Shown: positions 29,056-38,228 of the stretch, in pieces
Position numbering within the stretch: position 1 is the first letter of the stretch
Layout of the letters: each line of letters opens with the position of its first letter
Origin: Clostridium cuniculi
GTDB taxonomy: Bacteria; Bacillota; Clostridia; Clostridiales; Clostridiaceae
Direction: 5' to 3'
Length of the DNA: 64,000 nt
Assembly: GCF_004353185.1 (NCBI RefSeq)
Contig: NZ_SMUS01000005.1
Coordinates: forward strand, 62,001-126,000
The notes under the pieces: generated by a model
Seen by the model: only the letters and a program-made list of their open reading frames with translations
Told to the model about the DNA's origin: nothing
Database searches by the model: none
Made by a program: the position numbers and the translations under genes

Positions 29056-29070
29056 AATTTTCTGAATTTT
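29056..29070. promoter_or_regulatory. CodY-box-like site upstream of pta-ackA
   Basis: AATTTTCTGAATTTT matches 13 of 15 positions of the CodY consensus AATTTTCWGAAAATT. It lies about 40 bases upstream of the predicted -35 of pta, an activator-type position, and between pta and the divergent tmcAL promoter. Confidence 0.6.
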
Positions 29071-29119
29071 ACTATATATTTAATGTTATATAATATAAAT
29101 ATTATATAAAGTCTTTCAC

Positions 29120-29141
29120 ATTTCCTCCTCTATGCTATAAT
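29120..29141 (+). promoter_or_regulatory. promoter of tmcAL
   Basis: Extended -10 TATGCTATAAT (TATAAT at 29136-29141) on the plus strand, about 30 bases before tmcAL. The -35 is poor, as is usual with an extended -10. Confidence 0.5.
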
Positions 29142-29172
29142 ATTTTTATATTTCCCAAAAAGGAGTTTAAAT

Positions 29173-30378
29173 ATGAATGTAACAGGAATAATTACTGAAT
29201 ATAATCCATTTCACAATGGACACCTTTATCATTTAAGTGAAGCAAAGAAAAATACTAATGCTGATGCTATCATTTGTGTAATGAGTGGTAACTTTGTTCA
29301 AAGAGGTGGTCCTGCAATAATTGATAAATGGAAAAGAGCTGAAATGGCTTTAAATAATGGGGTTGATTTAATTATCGAACTTCCAACATACTACGCAGTT
29401 TCATCTGCTGAATTTTTCGCAAAAGGCTCTGTATCAATACTTCATCACCTTGGTGTGGTTAACAACTTATTTTTTGGTTCAGAGTGTGGAGATGTAGCTA
29501 AATTAACTACACTTTCTAGAACTTTAGTCAATGAAGATTCAAAATTAAAATTTCTCATAAAGGAACACTTAGCTAAAGGTGATACATTTGCAAAAGCTCG
29601 TGAAAAAAGCTTAATTGAATACTTAAAAGACGAAGATATAAACAAGATAATAACTTCATCAAATAATATTTTAGGTATCGAATACATAAAGTCTATTCTT
29701 AGACTAAACAGCAATATTACTCCTTCTACACTTAAGCGAGAAGGCTCTAATTACAACGATAAAAATCTTTCTAATTCTTTTTCATCTGCTACAGCAATTA
29801 GAGAACTATTAAAAAATAAAAATCCTTTAGAAAAATTAAAAAATATAATTCCAGAAGAATCTTTTGAAATATTTAGTAAATTGCAAGATGAAGATTACCC
29901 CTTTGTCTTTGATGAAGATATGTTTAAATTTATTAGATATAAAATCCAAACAAACTGTATAAATTTTAACAATCTTTACGAAATAACTGAAGGTCTAGAA
30001 AATAAATTAATAAAAGAATTAACTTCATCAAATTCTTATGAAGATTTTATTTTAAAAGTAAAAAGCAAGAGATATACATACAGTAAAATTTCAAGAATTT
30101 TAACTCATATATATATTGGACTTGATTCTAATAATTTTCTAAATATAGATAATCCAAATAACCTTTACGCAAGAGTTTTAGGATTTAATAAAACAGGTAG
30201 AGAGGTTCTTTCATTAATAAAAGCAAACTCTTCTATTCCACTTATTACTAAAGTACCACGTTTTACCGATAATCCTTTATTAAAACTTGATATACAAGCT
30301 ACAGCAGCTTACTCAAACTTAAATCATAAAATAAATCCTAATAGCGATTATCTTATAAGTCCAATAATAAAATATTAA
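29173..30378 (+). CDS. tmcAL: tRNA(Met) cytidine acetate ligase TmcAL
   Basis: Forms N4-acetylcytidine at the wobble base of elongator tRNA(Met) from acetate and ATP. The 401-residue product begins MNVTGIITEYNPFHNGHLYH (nucleotidyltransferase HNGH motif) and has CVMSGNFVQRGGPAIIDKW and NNGVDLIIELPT. The start follows AAGGAGTTTAAAT. It uses acetate and sits divergent from the acetate-forming pta-ackA. It is followed 50 bases later by ylbJ. Confidence 0.92.
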   Translation: MNVTGIITEYNPFHNGHLYHLSEAKKNTNADAIICVMSGNFVQRGGPAIIDKWKRAEMALNNGVDLIIELPTYYAVSSAEFFAKGSVSILHHLGVVNNLFFGSECGDVAKLTTLSRTLVNEDSKLKFLIKEHLAKGDTFAKAREKSLIEYLKDEDINKIITSSNNILGIEYIKSILRLNSNITPSTLKREGSNYNDKNLSNSFSSATAIRELLKNKNPLEKLKNIIPEESFEIFSKLQDEDYPFVFDEDMFKFIRYKIQTNCINFNNLYEITEGLENKLIKELTSSNSYEDFILKVKSKRYTYSKISRILTHIYIGLDSNNFLNIDNPNNLYARVLGFNKTGREVLSLIKANSSIPLITKVPRFTDNPLLKLDIQATAAYSNLNHKINPNSDYLISPIIKY

Positions 30379-30428
30379 TAATACCTTATGTATACCGCAT
30401 ATAAATACTATAGATGGGAGGGACTGCC

Positions 30429-31601
30429 ATGTATAGTATTATTTTTTTATTGATAATCATATTTTTTCTACTGTTGCTATTATTCAAACTTTTTAACAAA
30501 AATCAAAATTATTTTATGTGTATTTTAATAACTGGATTTATTTTTATTTTTGTATATAATCTAGAAAGTTGTATAGATGCTGCATTAATTGGAGTAAACC
30601 TAGTTGTAAAAACAATTATTCCAACAATTTTTCCATTTTCGGTAATATGTAACCTTTTAATTTCATACGACGGAGTTGGCTTATATTCAAAAATATTAGG
30701 TCCAATTCTTTGTAAGCCTCTTAAGCTTTCAAAATCCTCTTCATTCCCTATAGTTGCTAGCTTTTTAAGCGGTTATCCTCTTGGCTGTAAATATTGTTGT
30801 GATCTTTATTCCCTAGGATACATAGACAGAAAAGAATTTGAAAGACTTTTAAATATAGCTAGTAACGCTAGCCCTATGTTTATAATAGGATCAATTGGAG
30901 CTACAATGTTAGGTGATATAAAATTAGGTTTTATTTTACTTATTGGTAATTATTTGTCTTCAATTATTGTAGGTATTTTAACAATGAATCATACTAAAAC
31001 TTCATCAGTTATGAAAGAATTACCTAAAAATAACAGCAATATGAACTTTGGTTCCGCTTTAAAATCAGCTTTGGATAATGGAATTAACACCACTTTACAA
31101 GTAGGTGCCTTTGTAGTTTTATTTTCTATAATTATAAGTATAATAAAAAACAATACTTATATAAGCATTGTTTTTTATAATATAGAAGAATTTTTAAACC
31201 TTCCTAAATATTCAATTTATGGACTATTCTTGGGTAGTGTTGAATTTACTAATGGTTGTAAACTTATAACCACTTTACCTCTAACACTTCCATTTAAATT
31301 AGCTATAATAAGCTTTATTTGTTCTTTTTCTGGTTTATCAGTAATAGCTCAAATAAGTTCATTCGTCTATAAATATGATATTTCCATAGCAAAATATAGC
31401 TTTATAAAGTTTATCCAAGGGGTAATAAGTTTCAGTATAACTTTTATCATAAGCAGTATTTTCTCACTACAATATACAGCTTATACATCCACTACTACTA
31501 TTGATAATTACAATATTTCAATAATAATTTCATTATCTCTATCACTTTTACTAATAGGAACTTTAATAATTTCACTCTTTAAAAAATTACATCGTTCTTA
31601 A
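30429..31601 (+). CDS. ylbJ: sporulation integral membrane protein YlbJ
   Basis: Required for spore formation in Bacillus; a polytopic membrane protein with nucleoside-transporter-like gate repeats. The 390-residue product has about eight or nine membrane spans and the segments LVVKTIIPTIFPFSVICNLL, SFLSGYPLGCKYCCDLY and ASNASPMFIIG. The start at 30429 follows GGGAGG; an earlier ATG lies inside that site. The 3' end overlaps the convergent coiled-coil gene by 15 bases. Confidence 0.9.
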   Translation: MYSIIFLLIIIFFLLLLLFKLFNKNQNYFMCILITGFIFIFVYNLESCIDAALIGVNLVVKTIIPTIFPFSVICNLLISYDGVGLYSKILGPILCKPLKLSKSSSFPIVASFLSGYPLGCKYCCDLYSLGYIDRKEFERLLNIASNASPMFIIGSIGATMLGDIKLGFILLIGNYLSSIIVGILTMNHTKTSSVMKELPKNNSNMNFGSALKSALDNGINTTLQVGAFVVLFSIIISIIKNNTYISIVFYNIEEFLNLPKYSIYGLFLGSVEFTNGCKLITTLPLTLPFKLAIISFICSFSGLSVIAQISSFVYKYDISIAKYSFIKFIQGVISFSITFIISSIFSLQYTAYTSTTTIDNYNISIIISLSLSLLLIGTLIISLFKKLHRS

Positions 31602-32123
31602 TTCAGCTATATTTTCTTTAATTATTGTTCCTGTTTGCGTTAAATTATCATCTATTTCTTTTGCTACTTTTTCAAAAGATTCTTGCATAGATTTAATTAA
31701 TTGCGCTTTTTGTTTTTCTATTTCAACATCTAACTGCATTAAAATCTCATTTGAGTATTCTCTAGAACCTATTCTAATGGCTTTAGCATCTCTTTGTGCT
31801 AGAGCTATTATTTCACTTGCTCTCATTTTAGCTTCTCTAACAAGATCATGAGTTTCAACATTTTGCTTCATTATTTCAACTGTTTCTTTTTTAACATTAT
31901 CAAATTCCCTTTGAGCTTCTTTAAGAATTCTATCCTTTTCATTAACAACCCATTGAGCTTTTTTAAACTGATCTGGCAAATAATTAATTATTTGGTCTAT
32001 CACTTCGTTAAATTCTTTCTTATCAATAATTGTCTTTCCCGTTATAGGCATTTTAGGTGAACTTTCCACCATATCTTGCAGATACTCTAACAATTCAATA
32101 ACATTCAATTCTACCTTTTCCAA
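31587..32123 (-). CDS. coiled-coil protein of unknown function next to coaD
   Basis: The 178-residue product has a helical, charged middle and end with long heptad-like runs (about residues 55-170: KKAQWVVNEKDRILKEAQRE, then VREAKMRASEIIALAQRDAK), which resemble ATP synthase subunit b or DivIVA-type stalks in composition only. The N-terminal 45 residues (VELLEYLQDMVESSPKMPI-like) are conserved among clostridial neighbours of coaD. No signal peptide or membrane span. Function not known; last gene of recG-rsmD-coaD. Confidence 0.75.
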   Translation of the reverse strand: MEKVELNVIELLEYLQDMVESSPKMPITGKTIIDKKEFNEVIDQIINYLPDQFKKAQWVVNEKDRILKEAQREFDNVKKETVEIMKQNVETHDLVREAKMRASEIIALAQRDAKAIRIGSREYSNEILMQLDVEIEKQKAQLIKSMQESFEKVAKEIDDNLTQTGTIIKENIAELRTM

Positions 32124-32140
32124 AATATCCCCCCTAGGTT

Positions 32141-32620
32141 TTATCCTTTAATCTTTTTAATAACATCATCAATTATTTCATCGGGAACTAATCCTTTAAT
32201 ATCTCCTCCAAATTTAGCAACTTGCTTAACTGATGAAGAACTTAAAAAAGAATTAGCTGCTGATGTAGTCATAAATAGTGTCTCAACTTCTGCGTCCAAT
32301 TGTGAATTCATTAATGCCATTTGAAATTCATACTCAAAGTCTGATACAGCTCTTAATCCTTTTAATATTACTCTTGCATTATTTTTTTTAGCCAAATCTA
32401 CTAAAAGCCCATTAAAACTAACAACCTCAACATTTTCTAAATGGGAAGTCACTCTTTTTATAAGCTCTACTCTCTCTTCAATAGAAAATAATCCTACCTT
32501 ATCAATATTGACTAAAACACCAACTATAAGCTTATCAAAAACCTTTGACCCTCTTGTAATTATATCTAAATGTCCATTAGTTACAGGATCAAAGCTACCT
32601 GGATAAATTGCAACTCTCAT
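32141..32620 (-). CDS. coaD: phosphopantetheine adenylyltransferase
   Basis: Fourth step of coenzyme A synthesis. The 159-residue product begins [20 protein letters not shown], containing the nucleotidyltransferase TNGH motif, and has [20 protein letters not shown] and [17 protein letters not shown]. Full length. Follows rsmD by 15 bases. Confidence 0.97.
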   Translation of the reverse strand: MRVAIYPGSFDPVTNGHLDIITRGSKVFDKLIVGVLVNIDKVGLFSIEERVELIKRVTSHLENVEVVSFNGLLVDLAKKNNARVILKGLRAVSDFEYEFQMALMNSQLDAEVETLFMTTSAANSFLSSSSVKQVAKFGGDIKGLVPDEIIDDVIKKIKG

Positions 32621-32635
32621 AATTTTCTCCCTAAG

Positions 32636-33193
32636 TTATTCTCCTATATATTTATAGTAACAAACAGTTGTGTTACCATATTTTTTGCTTTTAAATAGCT
32701 TTATATCTTCATATCCCTCATAAATTTCTTCTATTGAATCTATCTTAGTTACTATTATACCATCTTCGGCTAACATATTATTTTCCTTAACAATTTTAAT
32801 TGCTTCCGGAATCATTTCTTTACAATAAGGTGGATCTATAAAAATAACATCCATAACCTTACCTTTCTTAGCTAAATTTCTAAGAACTTCATATGAATCC
32901 ATATTTAAAGGAAAACAAAAATCTTCAAATTTCAAGTTTTTTATATTTTCTTTTAATAAAGGAAAAGTTACAGCACTCTTATCAACTAAATATACTTCCT
33001 TAGCTCCTCTACTTGCTGCTTCTAATCCCAGACTACCTGTTCCAGCAAATACATCAATTACTACTGCATCTAATAAATAATTTTGTATTGTACTAAACAT
33101 AGCTTCTTTAACTCTATCTAAAGTAGGTCTAGTTTCCATAGTTGCTGGAGGTATTAACTTACGTCCTCTTGCTTTTCCTGCTATAATCCTCAT
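32636..33193 (-). CDS. rsmD: 16S rRNA (guanine-966-N2)-methyltransferase
   Basis: Methylates G966 of 16S rRNA. The 185-residue product has RIIAGKARGRKL at the start, DVFAGTGSLGLEAASRGA for SAM binding and the catalytic DPPY (VIFIDPPYCKE). Standard rsmD-coaD pair downstream of recG. Confidence 0.95.
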   Translation of the reverse strand: MRIIAGKARGRKLIPPATMETRPTLDRVKEAMFSTIQNYLLDAVVIDVFAGTGSLGLEAASRGAKEVYLVDKSAVTFPLLKENIKNLKFEDFCFPLNMDSYEVLRNLAKKGKVMDVIFIDPPYCKEMIPEAIKIVKENNMLAEDGIIVTKIDSIEEIYEGYEDIKLFKSKKYGNTTVCYYKYIGE

Positions 33194-33342
33194 TTAATTT
33201 CCTCCTTTGTCATTAACATTATAATTCTAACATATAATTAATTTATTAACAATTTTTTTTATTATTTTTATAGTTGAAATTCGCTCTTCTCTTAATTCAT
33301 ATAAGCAAATTTATTTAACCAATACAAAATTTAGAAATTTAC

Positions 33343-35373
33343 TTAATTAAAACAAATATATTTACTCCATCGTTCTAAGGAATTTTTTACTTCATTACAA
33401 AACTTAACTTTTTCTTCTTCATCTGAATCTAACAATATTTTTGCTTCACTTTTAGCACATCTTAATATGTTCATATCATCATATATATTAGCTAAAATGA
33501 ATTCTTCATCTCCACTTTGCCTTCTTCCGAACATTTCTCCTGATCCTCTTAATTTTAAATCTTCTTCAGATATATAAAATCCATCAGTTGAACTAGTCAT
33601 AATTTCCATTCTTTTTTTAGTATTTTCAGTTTTTGCTTTAGCAATTAATATACAGTAAGATTCATAACTTCCTCTTCCAACTCTTCCCCTTAACTGATGT
33701 AATTGTGCTAAACCAAATCTTTCTGCATTTTCGATTATCATAACAGATGCATTAGGAACATTAACCCCAACCTCTATTACAGTAGTTGAAATTATAGCCT
33801 TTGTTTCATTGTTTTTAAATCTATTTATAATTTCATCTTTTTCCTTAGGTTTCATTTTTCCATGTAAAATTTCTATAGGTATCCCTCTAAATACACCATC
33901 ACTTAATTCATTATATAACTTTTCAACAGAATTTAGCTTCATATCCTCATCTTCTTCAATAAGTGGACATACTATATAAACTTGACGCCCTTTATCTATC
34001 TCCTCTAAAGCTAAATCATAAGCAGAAAATCTTTCACTTTCATTAAAAAATCTTGTATCAACGGGTTTTCTTCCTGGAGGTAATTGATCTATAGCTGATA
34101 TATCTAAATCCGAATATACATACAATGCTAAAGTTCTTGGAATGGGAGTTGCTGTCATTACCATAACATCTGGACGTCTTCCTTTATTTATAAGTCTACT
34201 TCTTTGTTCTACTCCAAACCTATGCTGCTCATCAGTAATAACTAATCCTAAATTCTTAAAATCTACATCTTCTTGGATTAAAGCATGAGTTCCTATTACT
34301 ATTACAGGTTCCTCTGTAGTAATAAGCTCTTTTATACGTCTCTTCTCCTTTAAAGATGTACTTCCTGTTAATAACTCAATATGTATATTAAAAGGCTCTA
34401 GCAATTTCTTAGCCTCTAAATAGTGTTGATTTGCTAATATTTCAGTAGGAACCATCAAAGTTGCTTGATATCCATTTTTAATAACATTAAACATAGCAAT
34501 TAGCGCAACTACAGTTTTTCCACTTCCAACATCACCTTGAACTAATCTGTTCATTGGCCATGGACTTTTTTGATCTCTTAAGATTTCTCTTACCACTCTT
34601 GTTTGTGCATCTGTTAAACTATAGGGCAATGCAGCCTTTAAATCTTTTAATTCTTCTACTAATTTAAACTCTATTCCATTCTTAGTTCTTAGATTCTTTT
34701 TAAGCATTAATAATTTCATAGAGTATGTAAATAACTCTTGAAACTTTAATCTATTTATAGCTAATTCAAGTTCTCTTCTCCCTGTTGGAAAATGAATATT
34801 TTTTATAGCAAAATCTAAGTTAGTCATTTTATATTTTTCTAATAAATATTTCGGTAAATTATCTTTTATAGTTATTTGCTCCAAACAATTACCTATAAGT
34901 TTTATTAATATTTTATCTGTTAAATCTCCTTTTAAACTATATTTAGGAACTATTTCATTTTCCTTAGCTAGTTTAACTCCTATTATAGGATTAATAACCT
35001 CAAGCCTATTTGTAACTCTTTTAAATTTCCCCATTAAATCATAACTTTGCCCAACTTTAAATGTATTTTTTATAAAACCTTGATTAAACCATTTACCTAG
35101 TACTAAATTTCCTAAATAATTAAATCTTATAGTTGTTAATGTTTTTCCAGTCTTAGTTCTAACATCTCTATCTATACCAACACATACGCAAGTTAATACC
35201 TGCTTATCCTCTTCATCTATTTCATTAAAAGGAATATTACTTCTTAAAAATTCATAATCTCTTGGAAAATATAAAAGTAAATCTAAAACAGTAAATATTC
35301 CACATCTATTTAACTTTTCTAATAATTTTGGTCCAACACCCTTTAGATATTTTACATCTTGTGATATATCCAT
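33343..35373 (-). CDS. recG: ATP-dependent DNA helicase RecG
   Basis: Reverses stalled forks and moves branched DNA junctions. The 676-residue product has an N-terminal wedge/OB domain (about 1-230) and two RecA-like lobes: QGDVGSGKTVVALIAMFNVI (Walker A), VITDEQHRFGVEQR, MTATPIPRTLAL and QLRGRVGRG. Full length. About 150 AT-rich bases separate it from rsmD, with no clear terminator. Confidence 0.97.
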   Translation of the reverse strand: MDISQDVKYLKGVGPKLLEKLNRCGIFTVLDLLLYFPRDYEFLRSNIPFNEIDEEDKQVLTCVCVGIDRDVRTKTGKTLTTIRFNYLGNLVLGKWFNQGFIKNTFKVGQSYDLMGKFKRVTNRLEVINPIIGVKLAKENEIVPKYSLKGDLTDKILIKLIGNCLEQITIKDNLPKYLLEKYKMTNLDFAIKNIHFPTGRRELELAINRLKFQELFTYSMKLLMLKKNLRTKNGIEFKLVEELKDLKAALPYSLTDAQTRVVREILRDQKSPWPMNRLVQGDVGSGKTVVALIAMFNVIKNGYQATLMVPTEILANQHYLEAKKLLEPFNIHIELLTGSTSLKEKRRIKELITTEEPVIVIGTHALIQEDVDFKNLGLVITDEQHRFGVEQRSRLINKGRRPDVMVMTATPIPRTLALYVYSDLDISAIDQLPPGRKPVDTRFFNESERFSAYDLALEEIDKGRQVYIVCPLIEEDEDMKLNSVEKLYNELSDGVFRGIPIEILHGKMKPKEKDEIINRFKNNETKAIISTTVIEVGVNVPNASVMIIENAERFGLAQLHQLRGRVGRGSYESYCILIAKAKTENTKKRMEIMTSSTDGFYISEEDLKLRGSGEMFGRRQSGDEEFILANIYDDMNILRCAKSEAKILLDSDEEEKVKFCNEVKNSLERWSKYICFN

Positions 35374-35427
35374 ATTACTTCTCCTAATCTTTAAATAATA
35401 AATATAATTTTATAATATTCCCTCTAA

Positions 35428-35461
35428 AAAATAAAGCACAAGAAATTAACTTTCTTGTGCT
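35428..35461 (-). terminator. terminator after fakA
   Basis: AGCACAAGAAA pairs perfectly with TTTCTTGTGCT around TTAAC (11 bp), followed by a T-rich run on the minus strand. Confidence 0.8.
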
Positions 35462-35472
35462 CTTAAAAACAA

Positions 35473-37119
35473 TTATTCTACAGCCATTATAAAGTAGTAT
35501 AAAGGTTGATCTCCTTTGTAGAATTGAACATCACAGTCTTCATACTTTTCTTCTAATTTTTCTGTAAATTCTTCTATTTTACTTTCATCTACATCTTTAC
35601 CATAGAATATAGTTATAAGTTCACTATCTTCATCGATCATAGATTCTAAAACTTCTTCTGCTACTTCGAAGTAATCTTCTCCAACCTTATTGATTTTTCC
35701 TTCAATAAGTCCAAGCATATTACCTTCCTTAATTTCTATTCCATCCATTTCAGTATCTCTAACTGCATAAGTTACAGAGCCTGTCTTAACAAGTTCTAAT
35801 GCCTCCATTAAAGCAGCTTCATTTTCATCAACTTCATGCTCTGCATTAAACATAGTTATACAAGTAATACCTTGTGGAATACTCTTAGTTGGTATAACTC
35901 TAACATCTTTATCAGATATTTCAGCTGCTTGCGTAGCTGCCATAATTATATTCTTATTATTAGGTAAAATGAATATGTGATCCGCATTTAATTTAGATAT
36001 ACATTCCATCATATCTTGAGTTGATGGATTCATTGTTTGACCACCTTCAATTACATAGTCAACACCTAAATCTTTAAGAACATGAGTTATTCCTTCTCCC
36101 ATTGCTACTGAAATAAATGCATATTTCTTCTTTTCCATAACTACTTCAGTTTCAACTTCTTCAGAATTAGTTTTAGCATACTCTTCTTTTGACATTAGAA
36201 CTTCTCTATGTTCTTCTCTCATATTATCTATTTTAATTTTAGATAATTCACCTACAGCTACTGCTTTAGATAATACTAATCCTGGATCATTAGTATGAAT
36301 ATGTACTTTTATTACATCATCATACCCAACAACAATCATAGAGTCACCAAGAGGCTCGATTTCATCTTGGAATGCCTTAGCTTTAGATGCATCTCCTAAT
36401 ATTATAAATTCTGTACAGTATCCAAATTTAATATCTATATCTTCTATAGCTTGAGCACTTGCTCCTGCTGAACCTTTAGCAGATATATCTTTTATCTCTG
36501 CTTTTATTCCATCTTTTAATGCATCATACATTCCTTGTAAGATGATATATAATCCCATACCACCTGAATCTACAACCTTAGCCTTTTTAAGTGCTGGTAA
36601 AAGATCTGGAGTTTTATCTAACATTACCTTTGCTTCAACTACTATTTCACTTAATAGTTCCACTATATCAGTTTTATTACTTTTTACAGCAGCTTCTGAA
36701 GCAGCTCTAATAACTGAAAGTATAGTACCTTCTGTTGGTTTCATTACCGCTTTGTAAGCAGCTTTGCTTCCTTCTACAAAAGCATTAGCAAATTCTACAC
36801 TATCAACACTTGTTTTTCCTTCTAATCCTTTAGAAATACCTCTAAGTATTTGAGATAAGATAACACCTGAGTTACCTCTTGCTCCCATTAAAGCACCTTT
36901 TGCTAATTTCTTTGAAGTTTCTCCAATTGATTCTGAGTTTAAATTTTCTATTTCTTTTACAGCAGCCTTAAAAGTCATAGACATATTAGTTCCTGTATCT
37001 CCATCTGGCACAGGAAAAACATTTAACGCGTTAACGAAATCACTTTCCTCCAATAATCTATTGCTAGCATTAACAACCATATTGTAAAAATCATGGCCGT
37101 TTATTCTGTCATATCTCAT
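35473..37119 (-). CDS. fakA: fatty acid kinase ATP-binding subunit FakA (DAK2/YloV)
   Basis: Phosphorylates fatty acids held by FakB proteins, so exogenous fatty acids enter phospholipids through PlsX/PlsY. The 548-residue product has an N-terminal DhaL-like kinase domain (NVFPVPDGDTGTNMSMTF near residue 34; ARGNSGVILSQILRGISKG), a middle domain and a C-terminal DegV-related part (GGQTMNPSTQDMM; ILPNNKNIIMAA). Downstream of asp23 by 11 bases, the usual Firmicutes pair. Confidence 0.92.
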   Translation of the reverse strand: MRYDRINGHDFYNMVVNASNRLLEESDFVNALNVFPVPDGDTGTNMSMTFKAAVKEIENLNSESIGETSKKLAKGALMGARGNSGVILSQILRGISKGLEGKTSVDSVEFANAFVEGSKAAYKAVMKPTEGTILSVIRAASEAAVKSNKTDIVELLSEIVVEAKVMLDKTPDLLPALKKAKVVDSGGMGLYIILQGMYDALKDGIKAEIKDISAKGSAGASAQAIEDIDIKFGYCTEFIILGDASKAKAFQDEIEPLGDSMIVVGYDDVIKVHIHTNDPGLVLSKAVAVGELSKIKIDNMREEHREVLMSKEEYAKTNSEEVETEVVMEKKKYAFISVAMGEGITHVLKDLGVDYVIEGGQTMNPSTQDMMECISKLNADHIFILPNNKNIIMAATQAAEISDKDVRVIPTKSIPQGITCITMFNAEHEVDENEAALMEALELVKTGSVTYAVRDTEMDGIEIKEGNMLGLIEGKINKVGEDYFEVAEEVLESMIDEDSELITIFYGKDVDESKIEEFTEKLEEKYEDCDVQFYKGDQPLYYFIMAVE

Positions 37120-37130
37120 CCTGTTACCTC

Positions 37131-37481
37131 CTAGACTCTTACCGCTTGAACATTAACTGTAACTGAAGCAACCTTTAGCCCAGTATAATTTTCAACACTA
37201 TAACGCACCTTTTGAATTATATTATTAGCTATTACAGAAATTTTAGTTCCGTATTCAACCATTATTGATAATTCTATTATTAATTTATCTTCATCATTAA
37301 ATTTTAATTTAACACCCTTACTTAAATTCTCAATTCTCATTAGCTCCCATAGGCCTTCAGTAGCATTTTTAGAAACCATACCAACAACACCATAACATTC
37401 CATTGTTGATAATCCTACCATCTTTCCTAATACTTCTTCAGAGTAATGTATACTTCCAAGGTCATTTGAATATCCTACCAT
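37131..37481 (-). CDS. yloU: Asp23/Gls24 family envelope stress protein (YloU)
   Basis: Small protein of the alkaline-shock family; membrane-associated in staphylococci. The 116-residue product starts MVGYSNDLGSIHYSEEVLGK and has GVVGMVSKNATEGL, followed by VEYGTKISVIANNIIQKVRY, family features. Always found before fakA in Firmicutes. The promoter would lie in the region shared with divergent rpmB. Confidence 0.88.
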   Translation of the reverse strand: MVGYSNDLGSIHYSEEVLGKMVGLSTMECYGVVGMVSKNATEGLWELMRIENLSKGVKLKFNDEDKLIIELSIMVEYGTKISVIANNIIQKVRYSVENYTGLKVASVTVNVQAVRV

Positions 37482-37615
37482 AGAAAATCCTCCTTTTTAT
37501 CTTTCCATATAGATTATTGTATATTAGTTACTATATTAATTCAAGTAAATTTATCCTATTCATTAGCTATTTAATTAGATATTATAATTTTTTTTAATAT
37601 TTTTTCGAAATAGCC

Positions 37616-37644
37616 TTGCATTTTTTATATGAACTATGTTAAAA
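37616..37644 (+). promoter_or_regulatory. promoter of rpmB
   Basis: TTGCAT and TTAAAA separated by 17 bases on the plus strand, about 55 bases before rpmB. A 7-bp hairpin (TTGAAGA / TCTTCAA, 37659-37679) lies in the leader just ahead of the ribosome-binding site. Confidence 0.5.
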
Positions 37645-37699
37645 TCTATTTTGTCCTATTGAAGAGAAATTATCTTCAAACATAAGGAGGTGTTTTCAA

Positions 37700-37891
37700 G
37701 TGGCAAGAAGATGCGAAGTTTGTAATAAAGGTGTAGTATCTGGAACTCAATACTCACACTCACATCGTCAATCTAAGAGAACTTGGGCTCCTAACATAAA
37801 GAGAGTAAAGGCTTTAGTTAACGGAACGCCAAAAACTGTTCACGTTTGTACAAGATGCCTTAGATCTGGTAAGGTTGAAAGAGCAATATAA
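37700..37891 (+). CDS. rpmB: 50S ribosomal protein L28
   Basis: Large-subunit protein. The 63-residue product begins MARRCEVCNKGVVSGTQYSH (GTG start) and has CxxC pairs (CEVC and CTRC), so a zinc-binding form. AAGGAGGTGTTTTCAA precedes the GTG. It is the only ribosomal protein gene of the window on the plus strand, divergent from asp23-fakA. Confidence 0.97.
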   Translation: MARRCEVCNKGVVSGTQYSHSHRQSKRTWAPNIKRVKALVNGTPKTVHVCTRCLRSGKVERAI

Positions 37892-37901
37892 GTTCAAATA
37901 G

Positions 37902-37932
37902 AAAAAGCAATTGATTAATTCAATTGCTTTTT
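37902..37932 (+). terminator. terminator after rpmB
   Basis: AAAAAGCAATTGA pairs perfectly with TCAATTGCTTTTT around TTAAT, followed by T. Confidence 0.85.
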
Positions 37933-38009
37933 TTATTATTAAAATTTAATAATGTATAAATAAAAGGCATACTATCCTTAATAGCTTATGCTATTTTTCT
38001 CCTATGTAC

Positions 38010-38081
38010 TTATTTTTTCCTAGTAAAAAATTTAATTATAGATGATAAGAATTTTGGTAATTTAATAGCAACAATTTTCAA
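38010..38081 (-). CDS. spoVM: stage V sporulation protein SpoVM
   Basis: Amphipathic helical peptide that marks the convex forespore membrane and anchors SpoIVA. The 23-residue product reads (L/M)KIVAIKLPKFLSSIIKFF then TRKK; the KLPKFL core is the hallmark, with a basic amphipathic helix after it. The start is TTG at 38081, 6-7 bases after GGGGGG; an in-frame ATG five codons earlier overlaps that site. It lies between thiN and rpmB, where Bacillus also carries spoVM. Slightly shorter than the 26-residue Bacillus form. Confidence 0.88.
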   Translation of the reverse strand: MKIVAIKLPKFLSSIIKFFTRKK

Positions 38082-38140
38082 AACTAATCCCCCCATTCCT
38101 TTTCTGTTCTCTAAATAATTTTAGGTCTACTGTTTTATTT

Positions 38141-38200
38141 AAAATAAAAACACCACTCCTTACTATACATATTATGCAAGTAACTGCTAAGTGGTGATTA
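38141..38200 (-). terminator. terminator after thiN
   Basis: CACCACT pairs with AGTGGTG, with an inner GTTACT / AGTAA stem, followed on the minus strand by TTTTTATTTT. It separates thiN from spoVM. The rest of 37933-38228 holds only spoVM and AT-rich spacer. Confidence 0.75.
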
Positions 38201-38228
38201 TTTTTTAAAAATTTTTTTATTTTTTATT

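Noticed and set aside
30414..30428. ATG five codons before the chosen ylbJ start
   Set aside because: It overlaps the GGGAGG ribosome-binding site of the chosen start.
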